A stretch of DNA of 64,000 nucleotides from assembly GCA_947165595.1 (NCBI GenBank), contig CAMVAV010000002.1:1-64000 (forward strand), given 5' to 3'. The stretch is from an uncultured Clostridia bacterium (lineage in GTDB: Bacteria; Bacillota; Clostridia; Oscillospirales; Oscillospiraceae). Below the pieces are notes generated by a model. It had not been told where the DNA came from. It ran no database searches and saw nothing but the letters and a program-made list of their open reading frames with translations. The position numbers and the translations under genes are program-made. Positions 51,473 to 59,331 of this stretch are shown here, one piece after another; position 1 is the first letter of the stretch, and the number at the start of each line of letters is the position of its first letter.

Positions 51473-51828
51473 TTAATCGTAATCTCTGCGATTGCTCTGC
51501 TGCTCCTGATACGCCGCCTGAATGAGCACGGCGCACAGCGCTGCGATCGAAACGACTTCGTCGGCCATCTTCGCGTCGTAGACCTCGATGGCGTAACCGG
51601 TGGCCACGCCGCCGCCACCGAATTTCCGGCTCGTCTCGCACGAGCCGACGCTGCCGATGCGCGTGCCGCCAAGCGCTATGGTGAAATCCATGCCGGACAG
51701 GCTTGCCTCGATCCTCAGTTCCCGATCGTGGAGCGTTCTGCTGAACACCAAGTCAAAGAGGGAAATTTTTTTCTTGAAGCGTCCGATCTCCGCGTCGTCC
51801 TCCAGCAGCAGGTATTCAGGCACGATGC
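51473..51828 (-). pseudogene. 5'-truncated LURP-one-related protein
   Basis: About 118 C-terminal codons (from EYLLLEDDAEIGRFKKKI to the stop). The pattern of strands, with GMDFTIALGGTRIGSV and the closing TGYAIEVYDAKMADEVVSIAAL, resembles the second half of LURP-one (scramblase-like fold) proteins, which often neighbour zinc-ribbon proteins like the one downstream. It is fused in frame to part of an FAD oxidoreductase, so it has lost its own start. Confidence 0.5.
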
Positions 51829-52328
51829 CCATCGTGGTTTTCACGCCGCAAAGCCTGTCACCCCGGAACAGGAACCGCTCCGCGCGGCAGTTGAACCACG
51901 CTTCGCCTCCGAGAGAGCGGAACCGCTCCAGCATCGCGCAGGAGATCTCATGCGAGGTATGCAGCGGGATATACGCGCCGATGCGCACATAGCGCTGCAT
52001 CATGGAGGCATAGTGGAAGAACGACAGGTGCCCCATATCCACGCCGAGGTAGCCCCAGTAGGTCGAAAGGATATCCTGGCACTTCTGCGGCAGCTTCATC
52101 GCGCGGAACACCTTCGCGACGGGATACGCGCCCGTGCGGAGCATATTGGGGAAATGCTCCTTCATGTACTTGGGGTCCGCCTTCCCCGCGCTCGCCGCCG
52201 TGTAGATCGCACCGAGGCGGATCTCCTCATAGAGGTCGAACAGCTCGCGCATCTTGGGCGTGCTGCCGGATCGCCGCGGACAGTCCGGCGTTGCCGGCGC
52301 CCACGACGACCGCATCGTATTTTGCCAT
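51829..52328 (-). pseudogene. Internally deleted FAD-dependent oxidoreductase
   Basis: The start is intact: GGAGAGGAG then the ATG at 52326-52328, and MAKYDAVVVGAGNAGLSAAI, a perfect FAD-binding Rossmann start. After about 21 codons (near 52265) the reading jumps to a different frame with KMRELFDLYEEIRLG, where a normal phytoene-desaturase-like protein would have some 100-150 more residues. The middle part (GYLGVDMGHLSFFHYASMM, HEISCAMLERFRSLGGEAWF) is recognisable up to GVKTTMG, after which the LURP-one fragment begins. So it has a deletion with frameshift and a lost C-terminus. Confidence 0.65.
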
Positions 52329-52439
52329 GGATCCATCTCCTCTCCCAGCGTAGTAAATATGGTTCAAACAACCAAATCAATTATATATTTCGCTGCGAGA
52401 TTTGTCAACATGGCATGAAGGGCATCGCGGACGCCCGTT

Positions 52440-52689
52440 TTACCGGCCGGAAGCCCCCGCCGCGTGCTGACGCCCCTCGTGGTCGAGCGTGTACTCCCCC
52501 TTGAGCAAGAGCTCCGACACCGGCACGACCTCATAGCCCTCCTGCGTGAGATACCGCAAAATATCCGGCAGCGCCTCGGGCGTGTGCTCCCCCGCGTTGT
52601 GGAACAGGACGATGGAGCCGCAGCCCACCTTCCCCGTCACGCGCTTCGTGATCTCGGCGGCGGAGATGCCCTTCCAATCGAGGCTGTCC
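52440..52689 (-). pseudogene. Polysaccharide deacetylase, C-terminal piece (left of the element)
   Basis: About 82 codons from DSLDWKGISAAEITKRV to the stop. SIVLFHNAGEHTPEALP and the VPVSELLLKGEYTLDHEGRQ tail are typical of the end of PdaB-like/NodB deacetylases, including the LFHNA histidine motif. The piece continues exactly where the fragment at 63423-63761 stops: joined across the attachment core they read QWDV-DSLDWKG in frame. The serine-recombinase element separates them by 10.7 kb. Confidence 0.85.
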
Positions 52690-52709
52690 CCGTCCCAAAC
52701 AAAGGAAAG
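52674..52709. other. Left attachment site of the integrated element
   Basis: CCAATCGAGGCTGTCC (52674-52689) is deacetylase sequence; from 52690 it changes to element sequence with the arm TCCCAAACA (52693-52701) and AAGGAAAG. The three bases TCC (52687-52689) are shared with the right site. The proposed crossover dinucleotide is TC (52687-52688). Confidence 0.8.
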
Positions 52710-52802
52710 CGCGCCTGTGACGCGGCTTTGAAGCAGAACCGGCTCCCTGCGGCGCAATGCCTCAGAGAGCTATACAGAGGTCCATATTTCGATGGTTTTT
52801 CG

Positions 52803-52855
52803 TGGTGCACCCAACCGGGATCGAACCAGCGGCCTTTGCAAAATGCCGTATTTGT
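52803..52855 (-). other. 3' half of a tRNA-like sequence
   Basis: On the minus strand the sequence shows a plausible anticodon arm (loop TTTGCAA, stem with one mismatch), a T arm with loop TTCGATC and GG/CC stem pairs, and an acceptor end TGGGTGC-A-CCA with CCA encoded. No D arm or 5' acceptor strand precedes it. It is a remnant or tRNA-like motif just inside the left end of the element, not a working tRNA gene. Confidence 0.5.
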
Positions 52856-52895
52856 TCGCCTTTCGAGGCGCGCTCAACGGTATCCCGAACCCTTC

Positions 52896-52934
52896 AAAAA
52901 CGCCGCCAGCCCGCGTATTCAACGGGCCGGCGGC
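52896..52934 (-). terminator. Terminator of the C39 peptidase / MOSC genes
   Basis: GCCGCCAGCCCG (52902-52913) with CGGGCCGGCGGC (52923-52934), one mismatch, and a T5 tail on the minus strand. Confidence 0.8.
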
Positions 52935-53002
52935 ATTCTCGCAAAACAGCAGTCTGGCAGCAGTCAGGCGTCTGTCGTAAATCCTCCGTGCGCCGGATCG
53001 TG

Positions 53003-53623
53003 TTATATGAAGTATTCAATGGTTTTTTCCGGCGTCAATTTTGTTTCCTCGTTGAAGATCAGTACCGCCTCGCGATCTTCGACCTTGCCGAGCGCGTAGA
53101 GCGTATCGCTCTCACGCTCCAAAACCGCCTTGGGAACGATCCGATTGTGCGAAAACGGGCAGTCCGCGACGGTTTGGACGCCGGCCTCCGCAAAGCCGCT
53201 TTCGGAAAAGTAGGGATCGAACATCAGAAAATTCCCATCCCTGAGCCCTGTCAGCGTGACATAGTGCTCCTCGTCGAGCATCAGCCGGACAACGGCGGCG
53301 CCTCCGCGGCGCAGGGCGTCGGCCAGCTCGCTTGCGGCTCCGAGGCGCACGGCGCTGCCGGACAAATATCGGCTCGTCACCGGCAGGCGTCCGACGCTGC
53401 CGAAGCCGTTGAGCCAATGGCTCAGAAACAGCATCGCCGTGCGCGACGTTCCGCTCTTCCCGCTCACGCCGTCCGTTCCGTAGCTGTCAAGACTGTAGAG
53501 CATGACGTTGCGGATCAGCTCCGGCGGGATCTGCTCGCGTTCAAAGAGAAAGCTGACCGCGTTGAGGAACGCGGTCGGACCGCAGTCATATTCACTGATC
53601 TGATAGCGAAGAGGCGTTTTCAT
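53003..53623 (-). CDS. C39-like papain-fold peptidase
   Basis: A 206-residue protein. ISEYDCGPTAFLNAVSFLF carries the nucleophile cysteine in the C39/papain-like DCGPT setting, EEHYVTLTGLRDG the histidine and LMFDPYFSES the aspartate. No ABC-transporter part is attached, so it is a free-standing member of the peptidase C39 family whose substrate is unknown. The ATG at 53621-53623 has GGAG eight bases upstream and overlaps the end of the MOSC gene by 32 bp, implying coupled expression. Confidence 0.75.
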   Translation of the reverse strand: MKTPLRYQISEYDCGPTAFLNAVSFLFEREQIPPELIRNVMLYSLDSYGTDGVSGKSGTSRTAMLFLSHWLNGFGSVGRLPVTSRYLSGSAVRLGAASELADALRRGGAAVVRLMLDEEHYVTLTGLRDGNFLMFDPYFSESGFAEAGVQTVADCPFSHNRIVPKAVLERESDTLYALGKVEDREAVLIFNEETKLTPEKTIEYFI

Positions 53624-54059
53624 CTGAATCACTCCCAACTGTCATCTCGTCGCCCACGGTGATCGTGCCGCCCTTCAGAACGCGCGCGAACACGCCCTCT
53701 CGCGGCATGATGCAATCGCCCATTTTTTGGCGGATCGCGCAGTGGCTGTGGCACTCCTTGCCGATCTGCGTCATTTCCAGCAGCACGTCGCCGCAGCGCA
53801 GCAGCGTACCCACCGGCAGCGTCCGAAAATCGATGCCCGAAACGATCAGGTTTTCTCCAAACGCGCCGGGGCCGACGTCCGCGCCTCTTGCGCGGAACTC
53901 CTCGACACGCTCGGCGCTGATCAGGCTCACCTGCCGATGCCATGCTCCCGCGTGCGCGTCGCCCTCAATGCCGTGTTCCGCGACAAAGCGCGCGCGTTCG
54001 CCCGGCGTTTTTTGGACGCCCCTGCGGTCGCTCGTGCATACCGCCGTTACTTTGCCCAT
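53592..54059 (-). CDS. MOSC-domain protein
   Basis: A 155-residue protein with the MOSC (molybdenum cofactor sulfurase C-terminal) fold. Visible segments are AVCTSDRRGVQKTP, AEHGIEGDAHAG, GPGAFGENLIVSGID, VGTLLRCGDVLLEMTQIGKECHSHC (the conserved cysteine lies here) and REGVFARVLKGGTI. Such proteins are thought to carry sulfur or bind molybdopterin; the acceptor is unknown. The ATG at 54057-54059 follows GGAAGGAAGGGA. It is followed by the overlapping C39 gene. Confidence 0.88.
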   Translation of the reverse strand: MGKVTAVCTSDRRGVQKTPGERARFVAEHGIEGDAHAGAWHRQVSLISAERVEEFRARGADVGPGAFGENLIVSGIDFRTLPVGTLLRCGDVLLEMTQIGKECHSHCAIRQKMGDCIMPREGVFARVLKGGTITVGDEMTVGSDSDENASSLSDQ

Positions 54060-54185
54060 TGCATTGTCCCTTCCTTCCGATGCTGCCGGGAGCAGCATGC
54101 TTCTCAACGCAAAAGCGTCAGAATAATTGCTTTCGGTCTGCCCGGCATTGTTACCGGGCGTTTCGCTGTCAGGTCCGTCTCCTGT

Positions 54186-54228
54186 GTTCAACGCCCGCGC
54201 GGCAAATGAGACCGCGCGGGCGTTGAAC
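54186..54228 (-). terminator. 17-bp perfect hairpin downstream of metY
   Basis: GTTCAACGCCCGCGCGG (54186-54202) pairs without mismatch with 54212-54228, loop of nine bases. No T-run follows on either strand, so it may act as an mRNA 3'-end stabiliser or Rho-assisted stop for metY. Confidence 0.55.
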
Positions 54229-54262
54229 TCTGGAGATACTATGGCAAAAGTGAGGTGTCGTA

Positions 54263-55543
54263 TCAGACCGCCGCGAAGCCCTTTTCCAGGTCGGCGATGA
54301 TATCGTCGATGTGCTCCGTGCCGATGGAGAGGCGGATCGTGTTCGGGTGGATGCCCGCCGATTCCAGCTCCGCCGTCGTGAGCTGGGAGTGCGTCGTTGT
54401 CGCGGGATGGATGACGAGGCTCTTCACGTCCGCGACGTTCGCCAGCAGCGAGAATATCTCCAGCGCGTCGATGAACGCGAACGCCTCCTTCTGTCCGCCC
54501 TTGATGTCGAAGGTGAAGATCGACGCGCCGCCGTTCGGGAAATACTTCTCATAGAGCGCGTGGTCGGGGTGGTCGGGCAGCGAAGGGTGATAGACCTTTT
54601 CGACCTTCGGGTGGTTCTTGAGGTACTCGACCACCTTCTTTGTGTTCTCCGCGTGGCGCTCGAGGCGGAGCGACAGCGTCTCCGTCCCTTGCAGCAGCAG
54701 GAACGCAGCGAACGGCGAGATGCTGGAGCCGGTGTCGCGCAGCAATATCGCGCGGATGTAGACCGCGAACGCCGCCTTGCCCGCCGCGTCGGTGAATTTG
54801 ACGCCGTGATAGCTGGGATTCGGCTCGCTGATCCACGGATAGCGGCCGCTTGCCGCCCAGTCGAAGTTGCCGCTGTCCACGATCACGCCGCCGAGGGTCG
54901 TGCCGTGTCCGCCGATGAACTTGGTCGCGCTGTGGACCACGATGTCCGCGCCGTGCTCGATGGGGCGGATGAGGAAGGGCGTTCCGAACGTGTTGTCGAT
55001 GACGAGCGGCAGGCCGTGCTCATGCGCGATCTGCGAGAGCGCGTCGATGTCGGGGATGTCGCTGTTCGGATTGCCGAGCGTCTCGATGTAGATCGCCTTG
55101 GTGTTGGGTCGGATCGCCGCCGTGACCTCGTTTAAGTCGTGGATGTTGACCAGCGTGCTCTCGATGCCGTAGAGCGGGAGCGTGTGCTCGAGCAGGTTCG
55201 CGCTGCCGCCGTAGATGGTCTTTTGCGCGACGATGTGCTCGCCCGCCTTGGCGAGCGCCTGGATGGTGTAGGTGATCGCCGCCGCGCCGGACGCGACCGC
55301 GAGGCCGGCAACGCCGCCTTCGAGCGCCGCGATGCGGTCCTCAAACACGCCCTGCGTGGAGTTGGTGAGGCGGCCGTAGATGTTGCCGGGATCGGCGAGA
55401 CCGAAGCGCGCGGCGGCGTGCTCGGAGTTGCGGAAGACGTAGCTGGTGGTCGCGTAGATGGGCACCGCGCGGGCGTCGCTGGCGGGATCGGGCTTTTCCT
55501 GTCCGACGTGGAGCTGAAGCGTTTCAAATTTATAGTTCGACAT
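54263..55543 (-). CDS. metY: O-acetylhomoserine sulfhydrylase / PLP-dependent Cys/Met metabolism enzyme
   Basis: A 426-residue enzyme of the Cys/Met gamma-family. ETLQLHVGQEKPD is the typical N-terminus of MetY, YGRLTNSTQGVFEDRIAALEGG the substrate channel, and the PLP lysine is K208 in VVHSATKFIGGHGTTLGG. Length agrees with MetY (about 425) rather than MetB (about 380). It makes homocysteine (or cysteine) from an O-acetylated amino acid and sulfide. AGAGGT precedes the ATG. A strong promoter and a 190-base leader encoding a Cys-ended peptide lie upstream, pointing to sulfur-responsive control (inference). Confidence 0.92.
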   Translation of the reverse strand: MSNYKFETLQLHVGQEKPDPASDARAVPIYATTSYVFRNSEHAAARFGLADPGNIYGRLTNSTQGVFEDRIAALEGGVAGLAVASGAAAITYTIQALAKAGEHIVAQKTIYGGSANLLEHTLPLYGIESTLVNIHDLNEVTAAIRPNTKAIYIETLGNPNSDIPDIDALSQIAHEHGLPLVIDNTFGTPFLIRPIEHGADIVVHSATKFIGGHGTTLGGVIVDSGNFDWAASGRYPWISEPNPSYHGVKFTDAAGKAAFAVYIRAILLRDTGSSISPFAAFLLLQGTETLSLRLERHAENTKKVVEYLKNHPKVEKVYHPSLPDHPDHALYEKYFPNGGASIFTFDIKGGQKEAFAFIDALEIFSLLANVADVKSLVIHPATTTHSQLTTAELESAGIHPNTIRLSIGTEHIDDIIADLEKGFAAV

Positions 55544-55622
55544 GATAAATACCTCTTTCTTGTTATTTGGGAAGTCTTGCTTCCATCTGATTTTTGATCG
55601 GTTTGCGGGGCCGGTCTTCCCG

Positions 55623-55694
55623 TCAGCAAGCAGAGGTACACATTCGGCCGTTTCGGAAGTTGGCGCGCAGCAGGCGCCAAAAGATGTTATTCAT
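55623..55694 (-). CDS. Candidate cysteine-ended leader peptide before metY
   Basis: A 23-codon frame, starting MNNIFWRLLRANF and ending RMCTSAC-stop, lies in the metY leader. Two of its last five codons are Cys (TGT, TGC), right at the stop. A hairpin GGAAG/CTTCC with a five-base loop follows between it and the metY ribosome site. This is the layout of translation-attenuation leaders that sense a charged tRNA. The ribosome site is only moderate (AAAGGAAAGGA 15-20 bases upstream). Confidence 0.5.
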   Translation of the reverse strand: MNNIFWRLLRANFRNGRMCTSAC

Positions 55695-55730
55695 GTCGCT
55701 GTCCGCCGTCCTTTCCTTTAGGTTGTGGCA

Positions 55731-55759
55731 AGTATAACCTACTAAGTTTATTTTGTCAA
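55731..55759 (-). promoter_or_regulatory. metY promoter
   Basis: A minus-strand TTGACA (55754-55759), 17 bases, TATACT (55731-55736). Half-sites ACCTA (55738) and TAGGT flank and overlap the spacer, as an operator would. The 314-bp gap upstream of metY also holds the leader peptide; 55760-55857 shows nothing further. Confidence 0.8.
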
Positions 55760-55857
55760 TAGGTTTAGTGAATATTTTTTTGATTCCATTGACTTTGCGC
55801 AATCGGTCATCTGTAATCTGCGTCTTGCGGTAGCAAAACGCAGATGCAAATTGAGAC

Positions 55858-56187
55858 TCAGAAGCTTGTGCGCCAGAGCGGGATCGCGTTGATGACCGGT
55901 TCCTCGTAGGGGTGGATACGCTTGATCGCGGCGACGGTCTCGTCCACGCGCTCGGCGCGGACGGTCACCTCCACCTTCAGCTCCGGCTCGCGGCTGATCT
56001 CGCCGACGCTGCCGAGGCAGGGACTCGTCCCCTCCAGCGGCCGCCAGCAGCCCGTGACGGGGCTGTACGAAAGACAGCAGTCATAGTTCCCGATGTGTCC
56101 GGCGTCCGCCTCCCGCAGCGCGCGCTGCAGCGGCTCCAGATGCGTTTCGGGGATGAAGATTTCCAGCTTGCAGTATGAAAAGTCCAT
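55858..56187 (-). CDS. Nif3/YqfO-type CutA1-like domain protein
   Basis: A 109-residue protein. YCKLEIFIPETHLEPLQRAL, GHIGNYDCCLSYSPVTGCWRPLEG and the closing IKRIHPYEEPVINAIPL match the central CutA1/PII-like domain of YqfO/Nif3 proteins, here as a free-standing unit. Family members of this size are widespread with no proven reaction. GGGAG precedes the ATG at 56185-56187, and the thpR-like gene ends 12 bases upstream, so it is the last gene of the rhodanese-phosphatase-thpR operon. Confidence 0.82.
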   Translation of the reverse strand: MDFSYCKLEIFIPETHLEPLQRALREADAGHIGNYDCCLSYSPVTGCWRPLEGTSPCLGSVGEISREPELKVEVTVRAERVDETVAAIKRIHPYEEPVINAIPLWRTSF

Positions 56188-56199
56188 AGGTCGCTCCCG

Positions 56200-56697
56200 T
56201 CACTCGTTGTTTCCAAGCTCCGTGTAGATCATGCCGTTCTTCCCACGCTCCGAGCGCATCAGCGACACGCGCTCCGCCGTCATCGACGCCGCGGGAACGA
56301 TAACGCCGGGCATCCGGTCGGTCGACGCCTTGCGCAGCAGCGTGATATGCGGCGAGAATCGCTTGCGGTCGAACGGGATATCCGCCTCCGCGAGCGCGCG
56401 CCGCAGGCGCCTGACATATGCCGTCAGCTCCTCCGCACGAGCCAGTCCGCACCAGTACAGGTCTCCGAAGCTGCCGAAGCCCTGCAGCTGTATGGGGACC
56501 GGCTCAAACGGCACGCTGCGGATAACCTCCAGCACACGGTCGGGATCACCGTACTCGCCGATGAACGCGAGCGTGAGGTGCAGGTTCTCGATCTTCGTAT
56601 AGTTCCCGCCGACGCGACCGGCGCGCAGCGTCTTCTGCACCGCGGTCAAGGCGTCTTTGATGTTGTTATCCAACCGGATGGCAATAAACAGTCTCAT
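56200..56697 (-). CDS. thpR: RNA 2',3'-cyclic phosphodiesterase (ThpR/LigT family)
   Basis: A 165-residue 2H phosphoesterase. The two HxTx motifs are present: HLTLAFIGE at 40-48 and HITLLRKAS near 128. MRLFIAIRLDN is the usual start. The enzyme opens 2',3'-cyclic phosphate ends of RNA. Its ATG is two bases after the stop of the histidine phosphatase gene, so it depends on upstream translation. Confidence 0.92.
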   Translation of the reverse strand: MRLFIAIRLDNNIKDALTAVQKTLRAGRVGGNYTKIENLHLTLAFIGEYGDPDRVLEVIRSVPFEPVPIQLQGFGSFGDLYWCGLARAEELTAYVRRLRRALAEADIPFDRKRFSPHITLLRKASTDRMPGVIVPAASMTAERVSLMRSERGKNGMIYTELGNNE

Positions 56698-56699
56698 AC

Positions 56700-57236
56700 T
56701 CAAAAGTCGTAGCGCACGATCGCGCAGTTTTTCACTCCAAAGGCGGAGAACTCCTCGTTCGTCATTTCGCGGAAATAGGACTCGACAATGCGCGCAATGC
56801 CGTTGTGCGCCACAAGAATGCGGACCTTGTCCGGCTCCTTCTTCAAATCGTCGAGCAGGTTGTAGATGCGCTGCGCGACCTGAAGCATCGACTCTCCTGT
56901 GCCGTAGCGGCTGGCAATGGCCTTTTTCGCCTCGTGGAACTCCTTCCCGTCGCGCGGCGTGGACTCGTAGCGCCCGAAGTTCTGCTCCGTGAGGCGCGGC
57001 TCCGGATGCGCCGGGATGCCGGTGATCTCGGAGATGTGCTTCGCCGTGTCCGCCGCCCGGCAGAGCGGGGAGTAGAGTATCTCGTCCGCCGTCAGGCCCT
57101 GCTCCACGAATTTTCTGCCGGTTTCGACTGCCTGCTGATGCCCCAGCTCCGTCAGCGCGATATCGGTCGCGCCGCAAATCTTGTTCTCCACGTTCCACAC
57201 GGTCTGCCCGTGCCGTACAAAGTAGAAATGACCCAT
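56700..57236 (-). CDS. Histidine phosphatase family protein (phosphoglycerate-mutase-like)
   Basis: A 178-residue enzyme with the RHG motif FVRHGQTVWN (phospho-accepting H9), ATDIALTELGHQQA, the acidic TEQNFGRYE region, and the second histidine in ILVAHNGIARI. Substrates in this family range from phosphosugars to nucleotides and cannot be told here. The start ATG (57234-57236) overlaps the rhodanese stop as TAATG, a coupling signal. Confidence 0.9.
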   Translation of the reverse strand: MGHFYFVRHGQTVWNVENKICGATDIALTELGHQQAVETGRKFVEQGLTADEILYSPLCRAADTAKHISEITGIPAHPEPRLTEQNFGRYESTPRDGKEFHEAKKAIASRYGTGESMLQVAQRIYNLLDDLKKEPDKVRILVAHNGIARIVESYFREMTNEEFSAFGVKNCAIVRYDF

Positions 57237-57556
57237 TATTTCTCGATTTCTCCGTTCCATTTGCTGATCCCGCCGAGGTTGCGGAGATTTGTGTATCCCA
57301 TGCCTTGCAGCTCCGCAACCGCGCGGCTGCTGCGCGCGCCGGAAAGGCAGTACACAAACAGCGGCGTGTCCAATTCGGGAATCCGATCCTCCGCCGCTCG
57401 AATCTCGGAAAGCGGCAGATTGACACTGCCGGGAATATGGCCCATGGCGTACTCGTCCGGGTTGCGCACGTCCAGCAGCATCGCGCCCGGCGTGGCGGCG
57501 CAGTTTCTGACGCCCTCGTTGATGTCGGGCTTGCGGGTGAAATCAAACAGTCCCAT
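57236..57556 (-). CDS. Single-domain rhodanese (sulfurtransferase)
   Basis: A 106-residue rhodanese. MLLDVRNPDEYAMGHIPGSVNLP is the family start, and VYCLSGARSSRAV carries the persulfide-forming cysteine. It moves sulfane sulfur to an acceptor. It is the first gene of a four-gene run with the phosphatase, ThpR and Nif3-like genes. Together with MetY and MOSC it gives the element a sulfur-handling flavour (inference). Confidence 0.93.
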   Translation of the reverse strand: MGLFDFTRKPDINEGVRNCAATPGAMLLDVRNPDEYAMGHIPGSVNLPLSEIRAAEDRIPELDTPLFVYCLSGARSSRAVAELQGMGYTNLRNLGGISKWNGEIEK

Positions 57557-57659
57557 CTTTTGTGCTCTCTTTCTTCCGGTATTCTTCCTCGGTCATGCAG
57601 TCATCTCGTCAAGCCGGAATGGTCGAGCTCCCGTAAAACCGGAGCCCGTTCCCGATCCG

Positions 57660-58373
57660 TCACCGCTTTTCCTTCCGCTTCTCCTGCTTTCGGACCGCCG
57701 CTTGCATCGCTTCGTTGGCCTCTTCATCCCAGACCGTCCTCTCAGGCCCGAGCGTACCGTACATCGTGTTCTCAAACGAATACGTTCTCTTCGCGGTCCG
57801 GATCAGCCTTTCGTTGTCCGTGTCGTCGGCGAACGTGCCCAGCCGGCTGTAAATATCCTGCGTGATCTCGTAGTCGTACTGCTCGCGCCCCTCGCGGCTG
57901 GTGTACATGATCTCGGCGAAGTACCGCCCCGTTTCGGGATCATAGTACGCCGTCCAGTTGTTGCCCTTCTTTTTTGTTTTCATGCTGCGCTCCTCCTCTT
58001 CCGCCGTCGTCAGTCCGTCGCCGACGCCCCGCTCCGCCGCCGATATGCCGCGCTGCTTCAGCGTGTCGCTGACAATGGCGTCGACCAGTGCCTCCCTGCT
58101 TTTACACTCCTCCGGGATCGCCACAATGGTGTACCATTTCCCCGGATAGTCCCAATGCTCCTGAAAATAAGCCTCCACCGGCCATCGGTCGACGACGGAC
58201 TCGATCTCGGGATGCAGCTTTTGTATCCGCTCAAGCGCCTCAGCGTAGACGCCCTCCCGGAACTCCGCGGCGTATTGCAGATCCTGCTCGCTGTGCTGCT
58301 CCATATTGCCGTCCTCCACGCAGGCGACGACCTGTTTGAGATCGTCGTTCCTGATCGCCTCAAGGATGTTCAT
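57660..58373 (-). CDS. Hypothetical protein, 237 residues
   Basis: A soluble acidic protein of unknown function. Residues 1-110 are helical (begins MNILEAIRNDDLKQVVACVE); from about 130 the sequence changes to MKTKKKGNNWTAYYDPETG and YFAEIMYTSREGREQYDYEI, ending in a Lys/Glu-rich tail (RKQEKRKEKR). The Met at the change point could be an internal start or the mark of an old fusion. Its ATG overlaps the stop of the DUF434 gene as ATGA, so the two are translated together. The 103 bp to the rhodanese gene holds no clear signal. Confidence 0.7.
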   Translation of the reverse strand: MNILEAIRNDDLKQVVACVEDGNMEQHSEQDLQYAAEFREGVYAEALERIQKLHPEIESVVDRWPVEAYFQEHWDYPGKWYTIVAIPEECKSREALVDAIVSDTLKQRGISAAERGVGDGLTTAEEEERSMKTKKKGNNWTAYYDPETGRYFAEIMYTSREGREQYDYEITQDIYSRLGTFADDTDNERLIRTAKRTYSFENTMYGTLGPERTVWDEEANEAMQAAVRKQEKRKEKR

Positions 58374-59089
58374 GCTTCCATCGGCTCCAAAATCTTCACA
58401 TAGGGATACTCCCCAAGCTCCGCGGCGATGGCCCGTCTGGCCAGGTTGAACCATGACCTGCATTGGTCGAGGATGATCGCGTCGCCCGTCACAACCTGAT
58501 CCTTCGTGTAAAGCGCGCGGTCCACGTCGTTGATAACGGAGAAATCCGCCTGCACGGGCGAAGCCTCCATGATCTCCGCGATCCGCGCCTTGAGGCGGCC
58601 GGAGTTCGATACAGGGGCGTCCAGATAGAAATGCGCCACGCCCGCCTTCTCCCGCTCCAGCACGCTTCTGACCGCGCGGATCGCCATATCGGTCTTGTCG
58701 ATCAGGCGGTAGTTTCCGCGCAGTCCCGCCAGATCCCGAACCGTTCCGTCCATGCACAAAAGAAGCGTGGAGCCGGCGAACGCGATCTCAAGCGAGATGA
58801 TGGTATTGAACCCGTCGATATGTACGGTCGAGCCCTCCGGCAGGGCAGGCAGTTCCTTCGCTTTTCGCGCCAGAATGCTTTCCTCCGGGGAAACGCTGCG
58901 CGTCAGCGCCAGCCGCTGGCGCTCGGAGAGCAGGTAGTGGTTCCCGACGAACTCGGACGCCGACTTGATCGGATAACCGCGGTTGATCAGATAGAAGAGG
59001 TCGTTTCCGGCACGCCTCAATGCATCGAGATGCCTGCTGAAATCCCGCTCGTCCGTCGGGCAATATCCTCTCGCCACTACTTCGGGCAT
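58370..59089 (-). CDS. DUF434 / DUF5616 family protein
   Basis: A 239-residue protein. RGYCPTDERDFSRHLDALRRAGNDLFYLINRGYP and FVGNHYLLSERQRLALTRSV belong to DUF434; VHIDGFNTIISLEIAFAGS and LDAPVSNSGRLKARIAEIM belong to the following DUF5616 part, with conserved acidic residues that suggest a nuclease or PIN-like fold (inference, not established). GGAGG lies 11 bases before the ATG at 59087-59089. It follows the small gene at 59107 by 17 bp. Confidence 0.82.
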   Translation of the reverse strand: MPEVVARGYCPTDERDFSRHLDALRRAGNDLFYLINRGYPIKSASEFVGNHYLLSERQRLALTRSVSPEESILARKAKELPALPEGSTVHIDGFNTIISLEIAFAGSTLLLCMDGTVRDLAGLRGNYRLIDKTDMAIRAVRSVLEREKAGVAHFYLDAPVSNSGRLKARIAEIMEASPVQADFSVINDVDRALYTKDQVVTGDAIILDQCRSWFNLARRAIAAELGEYPYVKILEPMEA

Positions 59090-59106
59090 GAACCTTCGCC
59101 CTCCGG

Positions 59107-59331
59107 TCAATAGATTTGCTTGATGTCCTTCGGCTCGATCCCGACACGGGCGCAAAACGCATCCACGTCGCTCCGGCTGCGCGTCAGCTCGTATTCGCGG
59201 AACCTGCCTGTCTTGCGGTCAAGAAAGCCTACGACCGTCTCGCCGGTGCAGATGCTGGACCGGACCGCAGGCTCCTGCGTCGCGGGATCGTAGGGGATCC
59301 GCGGCTGTTCGCGTTTCCGAAACAGGCTCAT
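59107..59331 (-). CDS. Small hypothetical protein, 74 residues
   Basis: Begins MSLFRKREQPRIPYDPATQE and ends ARVGIEPKDIKQIY. The middle (TGETVVGFLDRKTGRFREYEL) looks like a compact beta fold. The ATG overlaps the stop of the ArsC/Spx-like gene as ATGA, which supports real translation. No family recognised. Confidence 0.7.
   Translation of the reverse strand: MSLFRKREQPRIPYDPATQEPAVRSSICTGETVVGFLDRKTGRFREYELTRSRSDVDAFCARVGIEPKDIKQIY

Noticed and set aside
52792-52980. Small plus-strand frame with PNRDRTSGLCK-type sequence
   Set aside because: It is the antisense reading of the tRNA-like T arm, a known source of spurious proteins.
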